Of a stretch of DNA of 64,000 nucleotides, positions 44,257 through 53,918 are shown piece by piece. Numbering within the stretch: the stretch's first letter is position 1; each line of letters opens with the position of its first letter. The stretch lies in assembly GCF_001612825.1 (NCBI RefSeq), contig NZ_BDBE01000016.1, positions 1-64,000 on the forward strand. Reading direction: 5' to 3'. The translations under genes were made by a program, and so were the position numbers. This DNA is from Nocardia caishijiensis NBRC 108228 (GTDB lineage: Bacteria; Actinomycetota; Actinomycetes; Mycobacteriales; Mycobacteriaceae). Under the pieces are notes generated by a model that was not told the DNA's origin, ran no database searches, and saw nothing but the letters and a program-made list of their open reading frames with translations.

Positions 44257-45288
44257 TCAGGACTTCCAGGCGGGCATCGTGACCACCTGTGCGGCATAGG
44301 ACAACCCGGCGCCGAAGGCGATGAGCAGTGCCGCGTCGCCCGGCTTCGATTCGCCCTTGCGTAGCAGCGCCTCCATCGCCAACGGGATCGAGGCTGCCGA
44401 GGTGTTGCCGGACTCCTCGATGTCGTTGGCCAGTGCGCAGCTCTCCGGCAACTTCAGCACCCGGGCCATGATCTCGATGATCCGGCCGTTGGCCTGGTGC
44501 GGGATCATCGCGTCGAGGTCGTCGGTGGTCAGGCCCGCACGGTCGATCGCCTCCCGGCACACCTTCTCCAGTGAGTGCGCTGCCCAGCGGAACACCGCCG
44601 TGCCCTCCATGGTGAGGTAGGGCCGCACCGCGTCCGTGCCCCTCTCCTCGATCTCGGCGAAGAACTCCATCCAGTCCTTGGACTGGCGGATGGCGTGGTG
44701 CTGGGTGCCGTCCGAACCCCACACGGTCGGGCCGATGCCCTGTTCCGGCGCGGGCCCGACGATCACCGCGCCCGCGCCGTCGGCGAACAGGAACGCGGTG
44801 GACCGGTCGGTGAAGTCGATGGTGTCGGTGAGCTTCTCGACGCCGATCACCAATACGTGCTGCGAGGTGCCCGCGCGTACCAGGTCGGAGGCCATGCCGA
44901 CGGCATGACAGAAACCGGCACAGCCCGCGGAGATGTCGAAGGCGGCGGCACCGGTCATGTCCAGGTCGGTGGCGATGCGCGGACCGATGGCCGGGGTGAG
45001 CAGCAGGTGGGTCGAGGTGGCGACGATGACGCAGTCGACCTGGTCGGCGGCGACGCCCGCGGCCGCCATCGCGTCCCGCGCGGCGGCGACGCTCATGGAC
45101 TGCACGGTCTCGGTGTCCGAGGCGAAGCGGCGGGTTTTGATGCCGGACCTGGTCTGGATCCACTCGTCGCTCGAGTTGATCGGGCCCGCGACCTCGTCGT
45201 TGGTGACCACCCGGGCGGGGCGGTACACGCCCAGCCCGAGGATCGCGGTGTGCTCCGCGCCGGTCGTCTGGGCGATTCGAGCAGCCAT
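44257..45288 (-). CDS. fabH: 3-oxoacyl-ACP synthase III family protein (FabH-like)
   Basis: A 343-residue thiolase-fold condensing enzyme. The FabH catalytic triad is present: Cys in DISAGCAGFCHA, His in IPHQANGRI and Asn in SGNTSAASIP. FabH joins acetyl- or acyl-CoA with malonyl-ACP to start fatty-acid chains; in mycolate-forming bacteria it links FAS-I and FAS-II. The gene is alone rather than in a fatty-acid cluster, so a second paralogue may exist elsewhere and this one may serve a secondary pathway. AGAGGAG fixes ATG at 45288. Confidence 0.9.
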   Translation of the reverse strand: MAARIAQTTGAEHTAILGLGVYRPARVVTNDEVAGPINSSDEWIQTRSGIKTRRFASDTETVQSMSVAAARDAMAAAGVAADQVDCVIVATSTHLLLTPAIGPRIATDLDMTGAAAFDISAGCAGFCHAVGMASDLVRAGTSQHVLVIGVEKLTDTIDFTDRSTAFLFADGAGAVIVGPAPEQGIGPTVWGSDGTQHHAIRQSKDWMEFFAEIEERGTDAVRPYLTMEGTAVFRWAAHSLEKVCREAIDRAGLTTDDLDAMIPHQANGRIIEIMARVLKLPESCALANDIEESGNTSAASIPLAMEALLRKGESKPGDAALLIAFGAGLSYAAQVVTMPAWKS

Positions 45289-45468
45289 GCGTATCTCCTC
45301 TGTACCTGGCAACCTGCGGGTTGCACCGCTGGGTGTACCTGAAGCATCGAAATCTGTCCCTCATCGCCCGTGACCCCTGCGTGGACAACATGTGAACGCG
45401 CAGACATGAGGCCCCCTCATATTAGCCTGAAATCTGTCCGAAGAGTGTCGATTGTCACAAGAGCCGAG

Positions 45469-45474
45469 GGGTAT
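45469..45474 (+). promoter_or_regulatory. Possible SigB/SigF-type -10 element
   Basis: GGGTAT, 54 bases before the GlsB/YeaQ-type gene, equals the -10 consensus used by general-stress sigma factors in actinobacteria (GTTT-N14-17-GGGTAT). The expected GTTT -35 is not clear, so support is weak. YeaQ-type genes are often stress induced. Confidence 0.25.
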
Positions 45475-45527
45475 AACTGTGAGACGAGGCGATACCTAGC
45501 CGACCCTTCGAGGGAACGAGGAAAACC

Positions 45528-45800
45528 ATGCTCGGACTCGGAATCATTGGTTGGATCATCATCGGCGGACTCGCCGGGTGGATAGCCAGCAAGTTCATGA
45601 AGACCGACGCCCAGCAGGGGATCCTGCTCAATATCGTCGTCGGGATCGTCGGTGGCCTGCTCGGCGGCTTCATCCTGAAGCTGTTCGGCGTCGACGTCGA
45701 AGGCGCGGGTTGGATCTTCAGCTTCATCACCTGTCTGGCCGGTGCCTGCCTGCTGCTGTTCCTGGTCGGCCTGGTCACCGGGCGCAGATCAGTGCACTGA
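45528..45800 (+). CDS. GlsB/YeaQ/YmgE family membrane protein
   Basis: A 90-residue protein with three hydrophobic helices. The start GIIGWIIIGGLAGWIASKFM, then GILLNIVVGIVGGLLGGFIL, is the signature of the transglycosylase-associated (GlsB/YeaQ) family of small stress-related membrane proteins of unknown mechanism. It ends unusually with a longer third segment and a basic GRRSVH tail. Monocistronic; the psd gene follows after 69 bases. Confidence 0.88.
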   Translation: MLGLGIIGWIIIGGLAGWIASKFMKTDAQQGILLNIVVGIVGGLLGGFILKLFGVDVEGAGWIFSFITCLAGACLLLFLVGLVTGRRSVH

Positions 45801-45831
45801 CCACCCCTGCGGACCACGGGCTTCCCGTAAG

Positions 45832-45855
45832 GTGTGATCGCTGTTGTCATCACAC
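45832..45855 (+). promoter_or_regulatory. Inverted repeat in the psd leader
   Basis: GTGTGAT (45832-45838) and ATCACAC (45849-45855) are exact complements with a 10-base gap, ending 15 bases before the psd start. It resembles a CRP-type half-site arrangement (TGTGA-N-TCACA), but the spacing is longer than usual. A hairpin in the leader is the alternative. Confidence 0.35.
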
Positions 45856-45869
45856 GAAAGAGGGAGCCC

Positions 45870-46583
45870 GTGGCACGCCGCCCCACCCCGCCCGGCACGC
45901 CCGAGACCACCGGCGTCGGCCATGTCGTCGACCTGGTCCGGGCCGCTGTACCCCCGCTGCACCCCGCAGGTCTGCCGTTCGTCGCGGCGCCGTTGGCGGT
46001 GGCGGTGGTCGGCGGACGCAACAAGTGGGTGCGCCGGACCGGTCTGGCCGCCGCCGCCGCCTGCGCCGCTTTCTTCCGGCACCCGCACCGGGTGCCGCCC
46101 AACCGCGCGGGCATCGTCGTCGCCCCCGCCGACGGTGAGATCGCCCTGGTCGACACGGCCGTGCCGCCCGCCGAGCTCGGTCTCGGCGATCAGCCGCTGC
46201 CGCGCGTGAGCATCTTCCTGTCGGTGCTCGACGTGCACGTCCAACGCGTGCCCGTGTCCGGGACCGTGCGCGAGGTGCTGCACCAGCCCGGCAAATTCCT
46301 CTCCGCCGACCTGGCCGAGGCCTCCGACGCCAACGAGCGCAACAGCATGCTCATCGAGACGGCCGAGGGCAAGCAGGTCGTGGTCGTGCAGATCGCGGGG
46401 CTGATCGCGCGCCGCATCGTCTGCGACGCCCGCGTCGGCGACCAACTCACCATCGGTGACACCTACGGGCTCATCCGCTTCGGTTCCCGCGTGGACACCT
46501 ACTTCCCGGTCGGCACCGAACTGCTGGTCACCCCCGGCCAGCGCACGATCGGAGCCGAAACCGTGCTGGCTGTGCTGGGATGA
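45870..46583 (+). CDS. psd: Phosphatidylserine decarboxylase
   Basis: A 237-residue proenzyme converting phosphatidylserine to phosphatidylethanolamine. It belongs to the short PSD type: one N-terminal hydrophobic stretch, [21 protein letters not shown], the catalytic block [18 protein letters not shown] and the autocleavage site RFGSRVD, where the Ser becomes the pyruvoyl group after self-cleavage into beta and alpha chains. GTG at 45870 follows AGAGGGAG. Its stop overlaps the pssA ATG by 4 bases, so synthase and decarboxylase are made together. Confidence 0.94.
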   Translation: MARRPTPPGTPETTGVGHVVDLVRAAVPPLHPAGLPFVAAPLAVAVVGGRNKWVRRTGLAAAAACAAFFRHPHRVPPNRAGIVVAPADGEIALVDTAVPPAELGLGDQPLPRVSIFLSVLDVHVQRVPVSGTVREVLHQPGKFLSADLAEASDANERNSMLIETAEGKQVVVVQIAGLIARRIVCDARVGDQLTIGDTYGLIRFGSRVDTYFPVGTELLVTPGQRTIGAETVLAVLG

Positions 46584-47458
46584 TCGAACAGGCGCATTCG
46601 GCTCGCCGCCGTCGGCCACGTTCGGTCCGGTTGCTGCCGAGCATCGTCACCATCCTCGCGCTGTGCTCGGGGTTGTCGGCGGTGAAGTTCGGGCTCGACG
46701 GTGAACTCGGCATCGCGCTGGCCATGGTCGGCGCCGCCGCCGTGCTCGACACCCTCGACGGCCGCCTGGCCCGGATGCTCGACGCCACCTCCAAGATGGG
46801 CGCCGAACTGGACTCGCTGTCGGACGCCATCTCCTTCGGCGTCGCGCCCGCGCTCGTCCTCTACGTCACCCTGCTCGACGGGTACAGCGCGGGCTGGATC
46901 ATCGCCCTGCTGTACGCGGTGAGCCTGGTGCTGCGCCTGGCCAGATTCAACACCCTGCTCGACGACGATTCCCGCCCGAACTGGGCGCGCGAATACTTCA
47001 CCGGGGTGCCCGCCCCCGCGGGCGCCCTCATCGCGCTCGTCCCGATCGCCCTGAAGGTGCAGTTCGGGGACGGCTGGTGGGACAGCTTCACCTTCGTCGC
47101 CGTGTGGACGACCTTCGCCGCGCTGCTGTGCGTGAGCACCATCCCCACTCTGGCCATGAAGTCGGTGTCGGTGGCGCCGCAGGCCGCGGCCGGACTGCTG
47201 GTGCTCGTCGCGGTCGCGGCAGCCCTGCTGGTCACGTACCCGATCGTGCTGCTGCTGATCCTGGTCGCGCTGTACCTCGGTCACATCCCGTTCGCCTGGC
47301 GCTCGGCGCGCTGGGTGGCGGCCCGGCCGGAGACCTGGCAGCACAAACCCGCCGAGCGACGGGCCCAGCGCCGCGCGCAGCGGCGGATGCCGCAGATCCG
47401 CCGTCCGGCGATTCGCGGGTCGGCGCGGCTGCGGTTGCGTCGCCCGCGCGACGATTAG
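46580..47458 (+). CDS. pssA: CDP-diacylglycerol-serine O-phosphatidyltransferase
   Basis: A 292-residue membrane enzyme making phosphatidylserine from CDP-diacylglycerol and serine, the substrate of Psd. The CDP-alcohol phosphatidyltransferase motif D-G-x2-A-R-x8-G-x3-D-x3-D is complete in [19 protein letters not shown] followed by SLSD (about 55-77). About seven or eight helices follow. The C terminus (from about 245) is an Arg-rich cytoplasmic tail. In mycobacteria the same pair (Rv0437c-Rv0436c) lies in the same order. Confidence 0.94.
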   Translation: MIEQAHSARRRRPRSVRLLPSIVTILALCSGLSAVKFGLDGELGIALAMVGAAAVLDTLDGRLARMLDATSKMGAELDSLSDAISFGVAPALVLYVTLLDGYSAGWIIALLYAVSLVLRLARFNTLLDDDSRPNWAREYFTGVPAPAGALIALVPIALKVQFGDGWWDSFTFVAVWTTFAALLCVSTIPTLAMKSVSVAPQAAAGLLVLVAVAAALLVTYPIVLLLILVALYLGHIPFAWRSARWVAARPETWQHKPAERRAQRRAQRRMPQIRRPAIRGSARLRLRRPRDD

Positions 47459-47542
47459 TTCCCCGGCGAGATGCCGCCCACATCCTGCTGATCGACAGGC
47501 TGGGCGGGCGGTACCGTAGCGCCACTACGGCAAGGAGCGCGG

Positions 47543-48415
47543 GTGGAATCGGACGGGATCACGGAGTTCTCTCAGCACAGGTCCAGGCTGTTCGCGCTTG
47601 CCTACCGCATGTTCGGTGCCGCGAGTGAGGCCGAGGACGTGGTTCAGGAGGCCTACCTGCGCTGGGCTGCCGCCGACCAGGCCGCGATCGAGAATCCCGA
47701 AGCCTGGCTGACGACGGTCACCGTGAACCTGTGCCGCACCGAGCTGACGTCGGCGCGAGCCCGGCGCGAAACCTACGTCGGGCCGTGGTTGCCCGAGCCG
47801 GTGCCCTCCGGGGAATTCGGTCCGCTGGAAACCGTCGAGGAACGCGAATCGGTGTCGTTGGCGTTGCTCACCGCGATGGAACGGCTCAACCCGGTGGAGC
47901 GGGCGGTGCTGGTACTGCGCGAGGCGTTCGGCTATCCGCATGCCGAGATCGCCGCGATGCTCGACCTCACCGAGGCCAATTCGCAGCAGATCCTGCACCG
48001 CGCCAGCACGCGGGTGCGGGGCGGCAAACCGCGATACCCGGCTCCGACCGAGCAGGTACGTGCCCTGTTCGAGCGATTCATGACGGCCGCCGTGACCGGC
48101 GATGTGGCCGGTCTGCGTGCCATGCTGGCTGCCGATGTGGTGAGCATGGCCGACGGTGGTGGCAAGGTGACCGCGGCCCGTCGTCCGGTCACCGGCGCCG
48201 ACCAGGTGTCGCGCTACCTCGTCGGTCTCACCAAGTTCCTCACTCCGGCAACGACATTCGCCTTCGACGAGGTGAACGGCGAGTTGGCCTTGATCGTGCG
48301 GGCCGACGGTGAGCGGGCCAGCTCCGTGATGTTCTTCGAAGTCGACGACCAGGGCTTGGTCGACGAGGTACTCATCGTGGTCAACCCGGACAAATTGAAC
48401 CGAATCGAGGCGTGA
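47543..48415 (+). CDS. ECF sigma factor with SnoaL-like C-terminal domain (SigJ/ECF41 type)
   Basis: A 290-residue sigma factor. Region 2 (about 8-70) contains FALAYRMFGAASEAEDVVQEAYLRW (split across 16-40) and region 4 (about 112-160) contains LNPVERAVLVLREAFGYPHAEIAAML. A C-terminal SnoaL/NTF2-like domain (about 170-285) replaces a separate anti-sigma factor, as in the SigJ/ECF41 group where it tunes activity from within. The gene downstream is an oxidoreductase, the usual partner class of this group. The GTG at 47543 follows AAGGAG. No matching promoter is visible in front of the sigma gene itself. Confidence 0.9.
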   Translation: MESDGITEFSQHRSRLFALAYRMFGAASEAEDVVQEAYLRWAAADQAAIENPEAWLTTVTVNLCRTELTSARARRETYVGPWLPEPVPSGEFGPLETVEERESVSLALLTAMERLNPVERAVLVLREAFGYPHAEIAAMLDLTEANSQQILHRASTRVRGGKPRYPAPTEQVRALFERFMTAAVTGDVAGLRAMLAADVVSMADGGGKVTAARRPVTGADQVSRYLVGLTKFLTPATTFAFDEVNGELALIVRADGERASSVMFFEVDDQGLVDEVLIVVNPDKLNRIEA

Positions 48416-48435
48416 CCCGGATCACTGGCAGAAAG

Positions 48436-48462
48436 TGTCAGGAACATGGGGGCTGTCCGGTC
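48436..48462 (+). promoter_or_regulatory. Putative ECF41-type promoter of the oxidoreductase gene
   Basis: TGTCAGG (48436-48442), a 16-base spacer and GGTC (48459-48462) come close to the ECF41 promoter pattern as I recall it (TGTCACA, about 16 bases, CGTC). It lies in the 81-base gap between the sigma gene and the oxidoreductase, the usual place for the target of this sigma group. Confidence 0.45.
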
Positions 48463-48496
48463 TGGAAGGTGTCGGCACATCGAGAGGAGCCACACC

Positions 48497-49804
48497 ATGA
48501 CCGGTCAGCATCGGATCGTCGTTCTCGGCGCGGGGTACGCGGGTCTCGCGGCGGCCCGCCGGTTGGCCCGCACATCGCGAGATGCCACGATCACCGTGGT
48601 CGATTCGCGCGCGGAGTTCGTCGAGCGCGTGCGCCTGCACCAGGAAGCCGCCGGGCAATCGATCAGGCGCTGGGACCTGCGGAAAATGCTGGAGCGCAAG
48701 GGGATCGAGTTCGTTCGGGCGCAGGTTTCGGATCTGGATCCTGCGACCAGGCGAGTGCACCTCGTTGAGGTTGTCGAAGGCGGACCGCAAGGCTCGGCTC
48801 GGTGGGCCGAAGGGTCGGTCGGCGCTGCGCATGGGCAGGTTCAGGGCCTCGACGGGCGGCTGGTCGGGGCGGGCGGCCCGGGCGAGTCGGTTCAAGACGT
48901 CGAAGGGCGGGCGGGCGGTGACGGCGGCCCGCATGACGGCGTCGAGGGGCGATCGGTCGTCGGCGGTGATGGTCGGCGGGCTGCTGACTTCGATTCGTGG
49001 ACGCTCACGTACGACACCCTGGTCTACGCGCTCGGTAGCGCGGCCGATCGGTCGGGTGCGCCGGGCGTGGCCGAATACGCGCGGTCCGTCGCGACACCCG
49101 AGGATGTGCGTGCTCTTCCCGACGGGCGGGTCATCGTGGTCGGTTCCGGGTCGACGGGCATCGAGTTGGCTGCGGAACTCGCCGAATCGCAACGGTATTC
49201 GACGGTGGTGCTGCTCGGCGCCGACGAGCCGGGTGCGTGGTTGTCGGCGCGGGCAGGCGAGCGCATCCGCGCCACGCTCACCCGACTCGGGGTGGAGATC
49301 CGGTCGGCGAAGGCCGTCGAGGTGCTGCCGACGGGTGTGCGTCTGACCGACGGCACGGTGGTCGAGGCCGAATCTGTCGTCTGGACAGCCGGTTTCACCG
49401 TTCCCGACCTGGCCCGGCGAGCAGGTCTCGCGGTCGACGAACACGGCCGCATCCGCACCGACGCCACCTTGCGCTCGATCTCCCACCCCGACATCTACGC
49501 CGCCGGTGACGCGGCGCTGATGGCAGGCCCGGGCGACCGCCCGCTCCGAATGGCCTGCGCCACAGCCATTCCCGCCGGTGCGTACGTCGCCCGGGCCATC
49601 ATCGCGCGCGCGAAGGGGACCGAGCCGGAGCCGATGACCTTCCGCTACCAGCTCCAATGCCTCAGCCTCGGCCGCCGCGACGCCGTCATCCAGGTGCTCA
49701 ACGCCGACGACACCCCCGGAACACGCGTGATCCGTGGCCGCACCGGTGCGCTGGTGAAGGAACTGATCGTGCGCGGCGCCGGAATGACGGTCGGCCTGCG
49801 CTGA
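48497..49804 (+). CDS. NAD(P)/FAD-dependent oxidoreductase (NDH-2-like) with internal insert
   Basis: A 435-residue flavoprotein of the type II NADH dehydrogenase-like family. FAD motif VVLGAGYAGLAAARRL at the start, LTYDTLVYALGS, NAD(P) motif VIVVGSGSTGIELAAEL, and the second FAD contact HPDIYAAGDAAL are in order. Between RRVHLVEV and LTYDTLVYALG, where relatives have only a few residues, there are about 70 Gly/Val/Asp-rich residues encoded by degenerate DNA repeats. Reading frame is kept. It is the likely target of the adjacent ECF sigma factor. The insert lies in a surface loop before the NAD domain, so activity may survive. Confidence 0.85.
   Translation: MTGQHRIVVLGAGYAGLAAARRLARTSRDATITVVDSRAEFVERVRLHQEAAGQSIRRWDLRKMLERKGIEFVRAQVSDLDPATRRVHLVEVVEGGPQGSARWAEGSVGAAHGQVQGLDGRLVGAGGPGESVQDVEGRAGGDGGPHDGVEGRSVVGGDGRRAADFDSWTLTYDTLVYALGSAADRSGAPGVAEYARSVATPEDVRALPDGRVIVVGSGSTGIELAAELAESQRYSTVVLLGADEPGAWLSARAGERIRATLTRLGVEIRSAKAVEVLPTGVRLTDGTVVEAESVVWTAGFTVPDLARRAGLAVDEHGRIRTDATLRSISHPDIYAAGDAALMAGPGDRPLRMACATAIPAGAYVARAIIARAKGTEPEPMTFRYQLQCLSLGRRDAVIQVLNADDTPGTRVIRGRTGALVKELIVRGAGMTVGLR
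48764..48950 (+). repeat. Degenerate repeat array inside the oxidoreductase gene
   Basis: Repeat anchors of the type TCGA(A/C/G)GG stand at 48774, 48849, 48900 and 48942. The units at about 48840-48890 and 48891-48941 align over 51 bp with about 70 percent identity (TTCA-G-C-TCGA-GGGCGG...GGCGGCCCG). The first unit, GTTGAGGTTGTCGAAGGC, resembles the TGAGCTTGTCGAAGG dispersed repeat seen in many high-GC genomes. The array stays in frame with the host gene. Confidence 0.6.
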
Positions 49805-49820
49805 CGGACGCTCCCGCCGC

Positions 49821-51122
49821 CTAGGCGTCGAGCGCGCAGTTCGCCGTAGCCCGGGGCTCGCCGTCCGCCACGGCGCGCAAGGCATTCACGCGCGGGCGCC
49901 GACCGGCATTTCGCGCCACAGCGGTGATCTGCCCGGCCCATGGTGCGAGGGCGATCAGGGTGAGTACCGCGAGCCACGGCAGACGCCACCACCAGCGCAA
50001 ATCATCGGCGGTGGACGGTGATTCGGTGACGAGGAGCCGCGCCGTGGACGACCAGACGACGAAGGCGTCACCGATCGGCACCAGCCCGAGTGCGTAGCGT
50101 TTCGAGCCGGGCAGATCGATCGGCAGACCGAGCAGTTCGCCTTCGGCGGCCAGGGCGCGGGCCAGGGTGCCGTCACCGTTGACGCGGGCGGCACCCTGGG
50201 CCACCACCGTGGCCGACAGGCTGATGCCGGCGATCAGCGGCCCGGAGTCCACGTCGCCGCTGCCGTCGACGCCGTGCGGATATTCGCGTATCGCGGGCCC
50301 GAAACCACCTGGATAGGCGAGGAACCGGTCGCGGTAGAGCGAGTACTGCGTTCGCGCGAATCCCGGGTCGATCTCGGGGAGGAAGCGGTGGATCACCGCC
50401 TGGGATGTGGCCCTGGAACCGGTGCTCAGCGATCCGTCCACAGCGGAAACCTGGTGGGGGAGTAGACCTGTGGATGGATCGAGTCGTGCCCGGGATTGTT
50501 CCGTCCATCGATCGATCACCGCCGCGTGCCGCGCGCCGAGCAGCTTGTCGTGCAGCCGGAGCGAGGCGATCGCCACCGTGGAGTCCACCGGCCACGCCTG
50601 TCCGTGATACGCCTGGAGGAACGGCGTCGGCGACGCGGCGAACGCCTGCGCGATCTCGTCGCTGTGCGTGGAGAAGCGTCGCACCTCGGTGGGGTCGGTG
50701 GAATCGAGCGAAAGGATCGCCCCACGCAACCAATTCGTCCAGCCTGCCCAGAAGATCCCGTGCGCGGGCTCCAGTCGCGGACTGAACACCGCCCGACCTT
50801 CGTCGGATTCCATGCGGGCCAGCGCCCAGCGAGATTCGGCCACGGCCTGCGAGCGCAGGTCGGGGTCGGTGTGCCCCGCCTGTACCCAGGCGAGCCCGTA
50901 GAGCGCGTTCGAGAACAGATGCCCTTCCGGGAACAGTTGCTGCGCTTCGGTATCCGCGCCTTTGTCCAGGGCGTCGCGCAGAAAGGCCAGTTGGCGTTCG
51001 GTCGCGCCAGGTATGTCGCCCGGCACCGGCTGTGGCAGCAGGAATCGTCCCGCCGCGACCAGGCAACTCACCGTCACCACAACGCCCGCGAAGCGCAGGG
51101 TCCACCCCGGAATTCTCCCCAT
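49821..51122 (-). CDS. Membrane-anchored protein of unknown function, possible alpha/alpha-barrel
   Basis: A 433-residue protein. An N-terminal helix (about 9-28) acts as signal anchor, a second hydrophobic helix lies near 387-405 (LPWLAVLTLIALAPWAG), and the 350-residue stretch between is probably extracytoplasmic. Regularly spaced helices with Trp and Gly turns (HGIFWAGWTNWLRG, YHGQAWPVDSTVAIASLRLHD, DGSGDVDSGPLIAGIS) suggest an (alpha/alpha)6 toroid like those of glycoside hydrolases or linalool dehydratase. I cannot assign a catalytic pair with confidence; the Asp in AWPVDS and DVDSGP are candidates. Divergent from the Clp-N regulator. Confidence 0.65.
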   Translation of the reverse strand: MGRIPGWTLRFAGVVVTVSCLVAAGRFLLPQPVPGDIPGATERQLAFLRDALDKGADTEAQQLFPEGHLFSNALYGLAWVQAGHTDPDLRSQAVAESRWALARMESDEGRAVFSPRLEPAHGIFWAGWTNWLRGAILSLDSTDPTEVRRFSTHSDEIAQAFAASPTPFLQAYHGQAWPVDSTVAIASLRLHDKLLGARHAAVIDRWTEQSRARLDPSTGLLPHQVSAVDGSLSTGSRATSQAVIHRFLPEIDPGFARTQYSLYRDRFLAYPGGFGPAIREYPHGVDGSGDVDSGPLIAGISLSATVVAQGAARVNGDGTLARALAAEGELLGLPIDLPGSKRYALGLVPIGDAFVVWSSTARLLVTESPSTADDLRWWWRLPWLAVLTLIALAPWAGQITAVARNAGRRPRVNALRAVADGEPRATANCALDA

Positions 51123-51146
51123 GGGACCACTGTGCCACCGACCGAT

Positions 51147-51193
51147 CGTCAACGAATGGTTGACGTTCGACGATCGTCAACTTAGAGTTGACG
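51147..51193 (+). promoter_or_regulatory. Promoter with two CGTCAAC-N5-GTTGACG operators
   Basis: Two perfect 7+7 palindromes with 5-base centres lie at 51147-51165 and 51175-51193, 28 bp centre to centre. TTGACG (51160-51165) and TAGAGT (51183-51188) form a promoter with 17-base spacing, each hexamer inside one operator. Transcription should start near 51195, the ATG itself, so the mRNA is probably leaderless. The site also lies in front of the divergent gene at 51122. Confidence 0.85.
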
Positions 51194-51194
51194 C

Positions 51195-51923
51195 ATGAGC
51201 ACACCGAGTATCCGCCTCGACGATTTGATCGACGGCATCAAGAAGGCCCGCCCCGACAATGTCCTCGAACAACTCACCGACGCCGTCGTCGTCGGCAATC
51301 ACATGGGTGAGGTGGCCGACCATCTCATCGGCCACTTCGTCGACCAGGCCCGTCGCTCCGGCGCATCCTGGACCGAGATCGGCGCCAGCATGGGCGTCAG
51401 CAAGCAGGCCGCCCAGAAGCGCTTCGTCCCCAAGCAGCCCGGCGACACCGCCGCCATGGACCCGCAGGCCGGGTTCGCCAAGTTCACCGATCGTGCCCGC
51501 CAGGTCGTCGTCGGTGCGCAGGAGTCGGCCCGGACGGCGGGCAATGATCAGATCACCCTCGGTCACCTGATCCTCGGCCTGATCGGCCAGTCCGAAGGGC
51601 TCGCGGCCAGGGAAATCGTCGCGCGCGGAGTGGAGTTGGACGCGGTGCGCGACGCCGCGTCGGCCGGATTGCCCGGCCCCGCCGCGGAGGTTCCCGCGCT
51701 CATCCCGTTCGACGGGGAGACCAAGAAGGTGCTGGAACTGACGTTTCGCGAGGCTCTTCGCCTCGGTCACAACTACATCGGCACCGAGCACATCCTGCTC
51801 GCGCTGCTCGAGCACGAGAACGGGTCGGGCGTGCTCAGCGACCTCGGCCTGGACAAGACTGTTGTAGAAGCCGAACTCGTGGAACTGCTGAACCAGTTCC
51901 TCGCCGCCCAGGACGAATCCTGA
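51195..51923 (+). CDS. Clp N-terminal domain protein with helix-turn-helix
   Basis: A 242-residue protein with two parts. Residues about 1-75 contain a helix-turn-helix (ASWTEIGASMGVSKQAAQKRF). Residues about 85-240 form a double Clp-N repeat (FTDRARQVVVGAQESARTAGNDQITLGHLILGL and LELTFREALRLGHNYIGTEHILLALLEHENG), the substrate/adaptor-docking domain of ClpC, but with no ATPase domain. It may sense misfolded protein or arginine-phosphorylated clients and bind DNA (inference). Tandem palindromes overlap its own promoter, so autoregulation is likely. groEL2 lies directly downstream, separated by a terminator. Confidence 0.87.
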   Translation: MSTPSIRLDDLIDGIKKARPDNVLEQLTDAVVVGNHMGEVADHLIGHFVDQARRSGASWTEIGASMGVSKQAAQKRFVPKQPGDTAAMDPQAGFAKFTDRARQVVVGAQESARTAGNDQITLGHLILGLIGQSEGLAAREIVARGVELDAVRDAASAGLPGPAAEVPALIPFDGETKKVLELTFREALRLGHNYIGTEHILLALLEHENGSGVLSDLGLDKTVVEAELVELLNQFLAAQDES

Positions 51924-51928
51924 CCATC

Positions 51929-51967
51929 GGTCGCCCCCGGTGCGGCGAACGCGCGCCGGGGGCGACC
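51929..51967 (+). terminator. Hairpin terminator between the Clp-N gene and groEL2
   Basis: A perfect 12-bp stem GGTCGCCCCCGG (51929-51940) with 51956-51967 and a 15-base loop, 6 bases after the stop codon. Confidence 0.8.
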
Positions 51968-51993
51968 TTGCACTCTCGCCACCCGAGTGCTAA
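51967..51993 (+). promoter_or_regulatory. CIRCE element 1 (HrcA operator)
   Basis: GCACTC, 9 bases, GAGTGC with TAA following matches the CIRCE consensus TTAGCACTC-N9-GAGTGCTAA; the right half is exact and the left half differs at three outer bases. It is the first of two sites upstream of groEL2. Confidence 0.85.
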
Positions 51994-52001
51994 AAATGGC
52001 T

Positions 52002-52028
52002 TTGGCACTCACGTCTGTTGAGTGCCAG
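52002..52028 (+). promoter_or_regulatory. CIRCE element 2 (HrcA operator)
   Basis: TTGGCACTC, 9 bases, GAGTGCCA: a CIRCE inverted repeat with a compensated G/C outer pair, 35 bp downstream of element 1. The HrcA heat-shock repressor is expected to bind both. Confidence 0.9.
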
Positions 52029-52041
52029 GTCGGGACGGTGA

Positions 52042-53790
<1,749 letters not shown>

Positions 53791-53820
53791 TCGGTTGATC
53801 AGCTAGTTCCCGCAAGATCC

Positions 53821-53854
53821 GAAGGCCGGTCCACCATCTGGTGGACCGGCCTTC
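53821..53854 (+). terminator. Hairpin terminator of groEL2
   Basis: A perfect 15-bp stem GAAGGCCGGTCCACC (53821-53835) with 53840-53854 and a 4-base loop, 30 bases after the stop. Confidence 0.92.
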
Positions 53855-53918
53855 TACGTGCCGCGACCGGGTCCTGCTCGAACTTGACGGTAGTGGATGA
53901 GCGGCCCAAACTGGATGT

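Noticed and set aside
48770..48990. Minus-strand peptide in the oxidoreductase insert, with recurring (F/V)(D/E)-LN motifs
   Set aside because: The repeated motifs on the opposite strand arise from the DNA repeat units. There is no start or ribosome site and the host gene frame is intact.
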